A stretch of DNA of 64,000 bases from Akkermansia sp. (lineage in GTDB: Bacteria > Verrucomicrobiota > Verrucomicrobiia > Verrucomicrobiales > Akkermansiaceae): the NCBI GenBank assembly GCA_017546445.1, contig JAFYWX010000030.1, positions 1 through 64,000 of the forward strand. The letters run 5' to 3'. The notes below the pieces were generated by a model that saw only the letters and a list, made by a program, of their open reading frames with translations, did no database searches and was not told the origin of the DNA. The first letter of the stretch is position 1; the number at the start of each line of letters is the position of its first letter. The translations under genes were made by a program, and so were the position numbers. This document shows positions 1 through 9,000 of this stretch, one piece after another.

Positions 1-45
1 CATCAACCTTGGCAAGGTTGCGCTCTACCACTGAGCTACATCCGC
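1..45 (-). tRNA. tRNA-Gly (GCC), 5' part only
   Basis: Read on the minus strand, the sequence starts GCGGATGTAGCTCAG, with a D-arm, and continues into an anticodon arm whose loop reads TTGCCAA. The anticodon is therefore GCC, which decodes glycine. The variable loop, T-arm and acceptor 3' strand lie outside the window. A minus-strand promoter is visible just upstream at 81-108. Confidence 0.9.
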
Positions 46-80
46 GTTCGCATTTCCACGTTTAGCGTGGAAGCGGGGCT

Positions 81-108
81 ATTATACTCATCTTTGCGCC
101 GGACGCAA
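81..108 (-). promoter_or_regulatory. sigma-70-type promoter of tRNA-Gly
   Basis: On the minus strand a TATAAT -10 box (86-81) is preceded by TTGCGT (108-103) with a 16-base spacer. It lies about 36 bases upstream of the tRNA 5' end, a normal distance for a tRNA promoter. Confidence 0.6.
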
Positions 109-145
109 GCCTTTTTTTATGGAAAATTTAAAAAAACGATTTTGC

Positions 146-173
146 TTGTCCTGCTGTCTGCATCTGGTAAAAT
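146..173 (+). promoter_or_regulatory. putative promoter of the protease-inhibitor operon
   Basis: TTGTCC (146-151), 16 bases, then TAAAAT (168-173). The transcription start expected about 7 bases after the -10 box coincides with the ATG at 180, so the operon mRNA could be leaderless. This is inferred from spacing only; a promoter further upstream or a downstream start codon would change the picture. Confidence 0.4.
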
Positions 174-179
174 GGTCGC

Positions 180-3100
180 ATGGATTGCTTTCTTAAGCCT
201 TTTTTGTTGATTTTTATGGTGTTTGTGTTGAATTGCCCGGGGAAAACAGAACAAGTCCCCGAGGTGAGACAACAGGCGGATGCTTACACCCAGAAAGTGA
301 CACTGAAGTTTGCCCAGCCGCTGGTAAGCCGCACCGTGGTGGAAAACGGGCAGCAGGTGCGCTCCGGAGAAGAAGAGGAGGAGGAAGTCGAGGAGGAGGC
401 TGCGGAAGAAAAGGAGGAATTTTCCCCTGCCGACCTGGGGCTTGATATCTTCACCATCAGCGGTGATGCGCAGTACCAGCCTGTGGCCTGCTGGACGGAC
501 CAGGACAGGTTGGAAATCAGCTTTGTTCAGGGAACTTCCTGCCGCACGGAATATAAGTTCCAGCTGAAGCCCGGCACGAAGTATCTGGGCGGGGAACTGG
601 CGCCGACCCTGCCGCAGGTGTTCCGCTGCCCGCCCGGGTATCTGGAAGGTTCGGTATTCATGGATGCCCGCGGGGTGGGAGTGATGGTGTGCGCCCGTAA
701 CCAGACAACCCGGGAAAGTCGCCAGCTGTCTGCGCAGACGGCACCGCGCTTTGTATTTCGCGAGGCGCACCGGAAGTTTTTCTCCGGCGATATTTATTAT
801 ACCACCACAGTGGAGGCCGATGCAGAACCCGCCTTCCTGAAACAGGGCATCGGCCAGGACTCCCTGAAAGTGCTCCAGGAGCGCGGGGCGGAAGTGTGGC
901 AGAAGCTGCGCGAGGATACCCCCTTGCCCGGGCATGTGGTGCTGCGGCCGAAACAGCCGCTGGACCCGGAGAAGGAATGGCACTTGCTGCTCGCGCCGTC
1001 GGAAAATCCTGTTTTCTGCGATGACGATGCCGTCTGCACCTCTGCTGCGCCGATGGTGGAAATGGGGACGGGTGTGGAATGGAACGCTGACGCAGAGAAA
1101 GGCTACCGCCTGCAGGTGCGCTTCAGTCATCCCATGTCCCTGGCAGACATGCCCGCGTTGTTCGACCGCATGCAGCTGGAAGTCGGTGGTGCCGTGGCGG
1201 TCAAATCCGGTGCCGGGCGAAAGAAAGTGACCTTCAATAACCGAGTGGTGGAGTTCCGCTACGCCGGAGTGCTGGAGCCGGAAACCGTGGATATGTCTTC
1301 AGACTGGCGGGACTCGGATGAGGATGTAATCCTGACCTATACCCCGCAGGGGCAGGCCCGTGGATTCATCATTGAGGTATCGGCCACAGCCCCTGAGCTG
1401 CTGGATGTGGTGATTCCTGCCGGTACGGCATCGTATCTGGGCTTCAGGACACAGGGAGAGCACCGCCACCGCATTGCGCTCAACCCCGGGTGGCCGGAGC
1501 TTGCCCCCGGGCTGCAGGTGGTGTTGCCGCTCAAGGGAGAGCGCACACTGCGTGTGCCCTGTGCCAATGTTGCCAGCATGAAGGTGAGCGCCTGGCGTCT
1601 GGCTCATGAAATGACCGCTACCGCGTATGATAACAGTCTGAGCAATGCTATGGGCGTTGCTGCGGCTAAATTGCGGTACGATTTGCTGCGCTCCCGGGAG
1701 CTCCGCGGTATGTATGTGATGGAGCACGAGCTGAGTTCGGCTGAAAATGTATTGGAAAGCGCTCGGAAGAAGGAACGCCGCAACGCGGCGCGCAGCCGCA
1801 AGGTGCTGGAGGGCGCAACCCCGCTGCCTGGCTGCGTGGTGAATGCCGGAAGTGATGCCATGCTGAGCAGCGGAGAAGCTGTACTGAAACTGGATGCCGC
1901 CACGGGTGGCCCGGCGGTTCCGGGAATGTATCTGCTGCGGCTGCAGCAGGTGGCCAACGCCCCGGTGCGTGCTGCACTCCGCCGCCTGGGGCGGGCAGAG
2001 GAATCGCTGGATGCCTCTCAGGATGTGCTGGTGCAGGTAACGGATTTGAATGTCACCATGGGTGAGGACGCCGTGCTGGTGAACCGGTACTCCGATGGCC
2101 GCCCGGTGGAAAGAGGCACCGTATCGTATCTGGATGCAGAGAAGAAAGTGCATCATTTGAGCATTGAAAACGGCATTGCCTGGTTGCCGGAGAATCTGGA
2201 AGGTTCGCCCAAAGCCTGGGTGCGCTCCGGCGATGATGTGGTGATGGTGGAGCTGCCGTACCGCTCTTCTTACCGCAGCATGCTGAATCCGCGGGAGCCG
2301 AAGGCATCCACCCTGCTGGTGCTGGACCGCCCGCTGTACCGGCCGGGCGATACGGTGTATGTGCGCGGGGTGCTTCGCCGCGTGCTGGCAGATGGCAGCT
2401 GTGCCCTGCCTGCAGAGAAAACCGCGAAACTCGCCTTCTGCCGCCCGGACGGCAGCGAATGGGACACCCGCGAGGTATCACTGGGTGAATTCGGCGCGTT
2501 TGAAACCAGCTATACCCTGCCGGAGGGAGAGGAGGATGTGACGGGGAATTACCGCCTGCTCGTGGAGGCGGGAGATTTCCGCGAGAGCGTGGGGGTGAAT
2601 TGCCAGGTGTTCCGGCGGGATTCGTTCAAGGTGTCGCTGGAAATTGATGTGGACCCGGTGCTGCCGGAGGAATTCACGGTGCGTGTGTCTGCTGTGGATT
2701 ACAGCGGTACGCCGGTGGCGAATGCCGCCTGTGAGTTGCTTATTAATGGCTTGAATGAACGCTTAACTCTGGATGCTGCCGGCAAGGCAGAAATCACCCG
2801 CAAGGTTTGGAAACAGCAGCGCGAGCATGGATTCATTGCGGTAGGGGGCAGTGTGTCGAATGACCGCGAGGAATATGTGCGTATCGAAACGCACAGCAAG
2901 GATATTCACAAGGGCGATTTCTACATCCGCGTGCGCAACGGGCGCGTGGTGCTGTATGATGCCCGCACCGATAAGGTGCTGGGGCGTGACCAGACATTGG
3001 ACCTGCGGTTGGTGGATGTGGTGAAAAAGCCGGTGTTGTGCCCCAATGGTCTGGGACTCAAAGAGGAGAAGAAGGTGGAGCTCTGGAGCGGTACTCTGCA

Positions 3101-6065
3101 CATCCCCGCGAATGCCGAGCTCGGCGTGCCGCTGCCGGATGCGGAATCCTGGCGTGACCAGGCGGAGTATTGGGAAATGAGTGGCAAGGACTCTGCCGGT
3201 CGTGAGGTCTGCTATACTGAATACGTTTCCTATTACCGCAAGGACGATTCCTCTGCGGAGATGAGCGCCCATCTTCAGGGGCGCGTGGTGGAACTTCGGG
3301 CGGAGTTGCCGTATGACGGCACGGCGCATCTTTTTGTGGGGCAGCGGCAGAAACTGCGCCACCTCACGCTGCCGGTCCAGGCCGGCAAGCATGCATACCC
3401 GGTGGAACTCCAGCCGGGAGAGGAGGGCACCTTGTCATTCTCTCTGGTGCTGCCGGGGCGGCAGCCGGGGGAGACCGCTGTGCACACCTCCTGCCGGAAG
3501 TTTGTACCCATCAGCAGGTATAAGCTGGAGCTTGATTTAGAAGTGCCGGAGGAGGCGTGCCGCCCGGCACAGACGATAACGATTTCCGGCGCAGTGCGGG
3601 CAGCGGGTAAGCCTGCAGATGCCGAGGTGACGCTGTATGCGGTGGATGACGGCATGCTTTCCGTGGGGGATTACACCACCCCGGAGCCGGAGGAGTTCTT
3701 CTACGCGGGAACCGCCCGCTCCTTCTCTCCCATCAGCCCCGGTATCGGGAAAAAGGAAGGTCTTACGCTCTCCCGTGTCATGCTGCCGGCTTTCTGGCGT
3801 GGTGATTTGATGGGGCCGGGGTATTCGCTGACGCCGTATCCCACGTGGTACTCTTACAAAGGGGGAAGGCGCAGCTTCTTTGGCGGAGGCCTTTTGTTGC
3901 GCATGGGGCGCAGTGTTGTGCATGCTGTGGATGGCTTGCTGAGCATGGGGACTCAGTATCAGTATGTTGAGGAATGCGCGCCTGCGCCGATGCCCGTGGT
4001 GACGCCGGGCGTTTATCATCGCAAATCGAAGAAACTGACTGCCGGATTGCGCTCCGGGAGTGGGTATTTCATGGAGGCCGATTCCATGTATTCGGATGAG
4101 GGGGAAGATGAGGAGGGCGAAGAGTTGAGCCTGGGTGTAGGTCTGGATGCCTCATTAGGTGAATGCGGACCCTACTTGCGCACGGACTTTACCCCGGTGG
4201 CGGTGTGGCGGGGGGCGCTGCGCACGGATGCTGCAGGCCGCTTCTCGGTGGAGGTGCAGCTGCCGGATACCCTGACTTCCTACACCGTGGTGGCCATGGC
4301 GGTGGACCGCAGCGGTACGCGCTTCGGCAGTGCTCTCAGCAGCATTACGGTCAACCAGCCTGTGATGCTCACTCCCGGCACGCCGCTTTTCATGAGTCTG
4401 GGGGATACCCTGCGGCTGCCGCTTTCCATTGTGAACAATACCGATGAGCCCGGCACCTGGCGCGTGACGCTGGAAGGTGCGGCCGCCCCGCAGGAAATCA
4501 CCCTCGCTGCCCGCCAGAGCGGCACGCTGTATTTTGATTTCACCGCCACCACCGAGGGCGAGCAGAAGCTGCGCTGGATGGCGCAGGGCAAGCCGGGCTC
4601 AGATGCCGTGCAGGGGGAATTCTCCGTGCGTTTCCCGGCGCCCGTGCTCAAAGAGGTGCACCGCCTCACCCTGAGTGCGGGTGATGCCCCGGTGCATCTG
4701 GCCTCGCTGCTGGGCAGTGATGTGGCCACCGCCGCCCGTGGTGAAATGGAGCTGGTGGCATCGGCCAATCCGCTGCTTCACCTGGCCGGGGCTGCAGATT
4801 ATCTGCTGGAATACCCATACGGCTGCACCGAGCAGCGCGCTTCCGCTCTGATTCCCTGGTTGTTGTATGAGCACCTGGCACCTTTCTGTCCGAAGATGGC
4901 GCAGACCCGCCCGGAGGAGGTGGAGAAGGTCGTGAAGAAGGTGATTGAGGAGTTGCTTCCCCGCCAGTGCGAGGACGGCGGGCTTTCCTTCTGGGGTGGG
5001 TGGAACAAATCCTGCCTGTGGGCCACGGCGCATGCGGGCTATGTGCTCAAACTGGCGCAGGAACAGGGCTTCGAGGTGCCGCAGGAGGCCATGGATAAGC
5101 TCTACCGTTACCTCTGGTGGGCTTCTACCAGCGAGGAAGACTACCGCACCCGTTTTGCCATTGCCCGCACGCGTGGCAAGACCGGGCAGATGAAGGATAT
5201 TCTGCGCGAGACGCTGGAGAAGAATGAAGAGGAAAAGCTTTTCCTGTACCGCGAGACGAAGGCCAGCATGCAGTTCATGCTGAGCATGCTGGAGAATCCG
5301 GACGGGGCAGACGCTGCGTTCCGTACCTGGCTGCGCAGCACCGGGCGGGATTACCGCCACGGCACCACCCAGGGCAATGCATGGAATCTCTTTGCCCTGG
5401 TGGAATACCTGAAGCTCAAGAAGGGGCAGGGGGATGAGGCGACTCTTGCCCTGCAGGATGGCTCTGCCATCAAGCTGGGCAAGGGGGCTGCGACGGTGCC
5501 GCTGTCCTGGCAGCCCGGGCAGGAGATGAAGACTCTGCCCACCACACTGGCTGCAAAGCAGGGCACGGTGTATGCCGCCTGGCGGGTGCGCGCTCTGCCG
5601 CCCACCACGGATTACCCCGGCGTGACCGAACACGGCTTGCAGGTAACCCGCCTGTATGAAACCAAGGGGGCAGATGGCGTGTGGCGTCCGGCTACTTCGT
5701 TCAAGGTGGGGGATGTGGTGCGCGTGACGCTCACCTGTGCCAAGGTGGCAGAGGAGCTCAAGTACCTGGTGCTGGAGGACTACATGCCCGCCTGCATGGA
5801 AGCCATCAACCCGAACGTGCCGGGGCAGGCTGCAGGCCTGGAATCCCTGGAGTGGAGCTACTGGTTTGACCACCGAGAGTATCTGGCGGACCGCGTGCGC
5901 GGCTTCTGCACCCGCTGGGAAGGGCGAGACCTGCTCAACATGCGCTACTACGCCCGCGTGAAGCGCGCCGGCACCTCCACCGCGCCGCCTGCGCAGGCGC
6001 AGCTCATGTATGAGCCGCAGGTGTATGGCCTTTCCCCTAATGCTCAAGTGGTGAGCGAACCTTGA
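180..6065 (+). CDS. alpha-2-macroglobulin family protease trap, copy 1
   Basis: Secreted bacterial alpha-2-macroglobulin of 1961 residues, longer than E. coli YfhM (about 1650). The N-terminus has a hydrophobic export segment (residues 5-17); there is no good lipobox. An acidic Glu-rich stretch follows near residues 63-82. The MG2-type motif DRPLYRPGDTVYVRG sits near residue 715. The thioester motif YPYGCTEQ is intact (Cys1549, Gln1552), followed by the alpha-helical thioester domain and C-terminal MG domains. The bait region, between AVDDGMLSVGDY (about 1155) and LRTDFTPVAVW (about 1333), is rich in Arg, Lys and aromatic residues. In this family a protease cuts the bait, the fold collapses around it and the thioester links to it covalently. 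It is first gene of a three-gene inhibitor operon, 15 bases before copy 2. No pbpC, the usual partner of yfhM, is adjacent. Confidence 0.93.
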   Translation: MDCFLKPFLLIFMVFVLNCPGKTEQVPEVRQQADAYTQKVTLKFAQPLVSRTVVENGQQVRSGEEEEEEVEEEAAEEKEEFSPADLGLDIFTISGDAQYQPVACWTDQDRLEISFVQGTSCRTEYKFQLKPGTKYLGGELAPTLPQVFRCPPGYLEGSVFMDARGVGVMVCARNQTTRESRQLSAQTAPRFVFREAHRKFFSGDIYYTTTVEADAEPAFLKQGIGQDSLKVLQERGAEVWQKLREDTPLPGHVVLRPKQPLDPEKEWHLLLAPSENPVFCDDDAVCTSAAPMVEMGTGVEWNADAEKGYRLQVRFSHPMSLADMPALFDRMQLEVGGAVAVKSGAGRKKVTFNNRVVEFRYAGVLEPETVDMSSDWRDSDEDVILTYTPQGQARGFIIEVSATAPELLDVVIPAGTASYLGFRTQGEHRHRIALNPGWPELAPGLQVVLPLKGERTLRVPCANVASMKVSAWRLAHEMTATAYDNSLSNAMGVAAAKLRYDLLRSRELRGMYVMEHELSSAENVLESARKKERRNAARSRKVLEGATPLPGCVVNAGSDAMLSSGEAVLKLDAATGGPAVPGMYLLRLQQVANAPVRAALRRLGRAEESLDASQDVLVQVTDLNVTMGEDAVLVNRYSDGRPVERGTVSYLDAEKKVHHLSIENGIAWLPENLEGSPKAWVRSGDDVVMVELPYRSSYRSMLNPREPKASTLLVLDRPLYRPGDTVYVRGVLRRVLADGSCALPAEKTAKLAFCRPDGSEWDTREVSLGEFGAFETSYTLPEGEEDVTGNYRLLVEAGDFRESVGVNCQVFRRDSFKVSLEIDVDPVLPEEFTVRVSAVDYSGTPVANAACELLINGLNERLTLDAAGKAEITRKVWKQQREHGFIAVGGSVSNDREEYVRIETHSKDIHKGDFYIRVRNGRVVLYDARTDKVLGRDQTLDLRLVDVVKKPVLCPNGLGLKEEKKVELWSGTLHIPANAELGVPLPDAESWRDQAEYWEMSGKDSAGREVCYTEYVSYYRKDDSSAEMSAHLQGRVVELRAELPYDGTAHLFVGQRQKLRHLTLPVQAGKHAYPVELQPGEEGTLSFSLVLPGRQPGETAVHTSCRKFVPISRYKLELDLEVPEEACRPAQTITISGAVRAAGKPADAEVTLYAVDDGMLSVGDYTTPEPEEFFYAGTARSFSPISPGIGKKEGLTLSRVMLPAFWRGDLMGPGYSLTPYPTWYSYKGGRRSFFGGGLLLRMGRSVVHAVDGLLSMGTQYQYVEECAPAPMPVVTPGVYHRKSKKLTAGLRSGSGYFMEADSMYSDEGEDEEGEELSLGVGLDASLGECGPYLRTDFTPVAVWRGALRTDAAGRFSVEVQLPDTLTSYTVVAMAVDRSGTRFGSALSSITVNQPVMLTPGTPLFMSLGDTLRLPLSIVNNTDEPGTWRVTLEGAAAPQEITLAARQSGTLYFDFTATTEGEQKLRWMAQGKPGSDAVQGEFSVRFPAPVLKEVHRLTLSAGDAPVHLASLLGSDVATAARGEMELVASANPLLHLAGAADYLLEYPYGCTEQRASALIPWLLYEHLAPFCPKMAQTRPEEVEKVVKKVIEELLPRQCEDGGLSFWGGWNKSCLWATAHAGYVLKLAQEQGFEVPQEAMDKLYRYLWWASTSEEDYRTRFAIARTRGKTGQMKDILRETLEKNEEEKLFLYRETKASMQFMLSMLENPDGADAAFRTWLRSTGRDYRHGTTQGNAWNLFALVEYLKLKKGQGDEATLALQDGSAIKLGKGAATVPLSWQPGQEMKTLPTTLAAKQGTVYAAWRVRALPPTTDYPGVTEHGLQVTRLYETKGADGVWRPATSFKVGDVVRVTLTCAKVAEELKYLVLEDYMPACMEAINPNVPGQAAGLESLEWSYWFDHREYLADRVRGFCTRWEGRDLLNMRYYARVKRAGTSTAPPAQAQLMYEPQVYGLSPNAQVVSEP

Positions 6066-6080
6066 ATTTTAACGTATTGA

Positions 6081-9000
6081 ATGAATATGAAACGTTTTGT
6101 TATATGCTTAGGTGTATTGGGAACGGCAGCGGCCGGTTGGCCGGAATTGCGCCCGGATACATACAGACAACAGGTGGAGTTCAAATACCCGGAACCGCTG
6201 GTCAGCCAGACCACGGTGCAGAATGGATGGAAGCATGAAGATACCCGCCTGAGCGATAAGGACCTGGGCCGTGATTTCTTCACCATCACGGGTGATGAGC
6301 AGCACAAGCCCATCCCCGTGTGGAGCGACCAGGATACCCTGGATATCTCGTTCCCCGTGGGGACTTCCTGCGCCACGGAATATCGATTCAAACTGAATCC
6401 CGGCACCTGCTATCTGGGGGGTGCTGCTGCCCCGCAGGAGGAAAAAGTGTTCCGTTGCCCGCCGGATATGCTCTCTGGTGAGGCCTTCATGGATGCCAGG
6501 GGCGTGGGGGTGGTGGTGCATGCCCGGGCGCAGATTACCCGGGAAAGCCGGGAGCTTTCTGCAGAATCCGGGGTGCGCTTCGTGTTCCGGGAGGCGATTT
6601 TCCACCGCCGCACCGGGGAGGTTTCGTACCGCGACCGTGTGGAGGCGGTTCAGGAACCCGCCTTGCTGAAACATTTGAGCGATTCCGGCTCACTGGATAT
6701 TCTGGAAGACCGCGGGGAGGACGTCTGGAAGAAACTGACGCCGGATAGTCCGCTGCCCGGGCATGTCCTGGTGCGCCCGGTGAAGCCGCTCGCTTCCGGT
6801 AAGTTATGGCATCTGCTGGTGGAACCCGGCAGCAATCCCGGTTTTTCTACAACCGGGCCGGTGTGCCGGGATATCCGGTTTGCAGAGGAATTGCCCAGCG
6901 GTGTGGAGTGGGTGCTGCATGAGAACAAGTCGTACCGCCTGCGTGTTTCATTCGGCGCAGAGATGAATGCCGCGGAGATGCCGGCCTTGTTCCAGCGCAT
7001 GCAGCTGGCTGTTGGTGACCAGGTGGCAGCGGATGCTGGTGAGGGAGTGAAGAAGCTTGTTCTCCATGACCGTAGCTATGAGTTCCGCTACGCTGGGGTG
7101 CAGGAATTGCCCCCGGTGCATGCCTATGGCCGCCGTGGTGGAGAATCGCTGCTGTACCAGCCGCAGAACCGGGCCCGGGGATTCTGGGTGGAGGTGAGCG
7201 CCCCGGCTCCCGCCGTGCTGGATGTGGTGCTGCCGTCAGATACGGCTTCTTACCTGGGCTGGAAGATGGTGCGGGCGCATCGCCACCGCATTGCGCTGAA
7301 TCCGGCCATGCCTGTGTTGAAATATGGCGAAACAACACTACTGCCGGTCCAGGGAGAGCGGGTGCTGCGCCTGCCATTTGCGAATCTGGAGGCGGTGAAG
7401 GTGAGCGCCTGGCGTTTGCGGCCGGACAAGATGGAGCTCGCCATGAAAGGCAATCTGGTGAATTCGGTGCAACTGCGGCAGCATAAGTTACGCTATGAGC
7501 TGCTGAAGGACCGCCAGTGGAAGGGCCTCTCTGTGCCGGAGGGAAGCGTGGCGGATATGCAGGAATCCATGGAGCATCTGCTTAAGGCAGAAAAATTGCG
7601 GGCTAAACACAGCCGCCAGGTGCTGGAGGGCGCAGAGCCGCTGCCGGGTGCGGTCGTGAGGACTGGAGCAGGGGGCATGCTGCAGAGCGGTGAGTGCCTG
7701 CTGCGCCTGGATGATGCGGTGGGCGGTTCTCCGGCTCCGGGGATGTATCTGCTCCGACTGCAGCCGCTGGCGGAGGCTGCGGTGCGGGAGGCCATGAGCA
7801 TGAATGGGCAGGAGCCTGATTTGCTGGATGCGCAGGTGGATGTGCTCGTGCAGGTGACGGATTTGAACGTGATGGCGGGCGAGGGCGCCGTGCTGGTGAA
7901 TCGGTATTCGGATGGTGAGCCGCTGGAATCCGGCGAGCTTACGTACCAGACAACGGCGGGGGAGCAGTGCCGGATTGCGGTGGAAAACGGCGTGGCCTGG
8001 TTGCCGGGGGATTTCCGGGCAAAGGGAGCACTGCGCGTGAGTTGCGGGGAGGATGCCGTGCTGGTGAAGGATGCACCGCGCGGCGGGCGGAGCTCCGGGA
8101 CGAATCGCCGGGGATATTCAACCCTGCTGGTGCTGGACAGGCCGCTTTACCGCCCGGGGGATACGGTGCATGTGCGCGGAGTGCTGCGCCGCCAGCTGCC
8201 GGATGGCAGCTGCGATTTGCCAATGGAAAAATCCGCCAGGGTGACCATTTCCCGCCCGGATGGCAAAATGCTGGAGAAAAGAGAGGTGTCCCTGGGGGAA
8301 TTCGGTGCGTTCGAGATGAGTTTTTCCTTGCCGGAGGGAGAGGATGATGTGACGGGCTATTATTCCCTGCAGGTAGAGAGTGGAAAGTTCCGGCAGCGGG
8401 GGACTGTGAATTGCCAGGTGTTCCGGCGCGATGCGTTCAAGGTAAATATGGAACTGGAGCTGGAGCCCGTGGCCCCCAGCCATTACACCGTGCGCGTGGC
8501 CGCGCAGGATTACAGCGGCGTACCGCTGGCGGGGGCGGCCTGCAGCCTGAATATCGGCGGGCAGGAAAGGGAGCTTGCGCTGGATGCTGCGGGTAAGGCG
8601 GAAATCACGGGCGAGGTGACGGAGGAAATGCGCAAGGCTCACGGTCTTTCCGTCCGCGGCAGTGTTTCCAATGACCGGGAGGAATACGTGCAGATGCCCC
8701 AGGTGCATAAGCCCATTTATCCGGCTGATTTTTATATGACCGTGCAGAGTGGCCGCCTGCGGCTCATGGATTCCTGTGGCTCTGGTGTATTGAAGCGTGA
8801 GCAGGTGGTGGAGCTGAAATTGGTGCGCACGGCACGCGACCCCGAGGTGGGTGCCAACGGGCTGGGTACCATGAAGTTCCGCGAACAAGTACTCTGGAGC
8901 GGTTCGCTGACTGTGCCGGCAGATTGTCAGACAGGGCAGGAGATGCCGCTGGAGCTGCTGCAGAAGCATAGCGGCGCGGAGGCATGGAAGTTGAGCGGGC

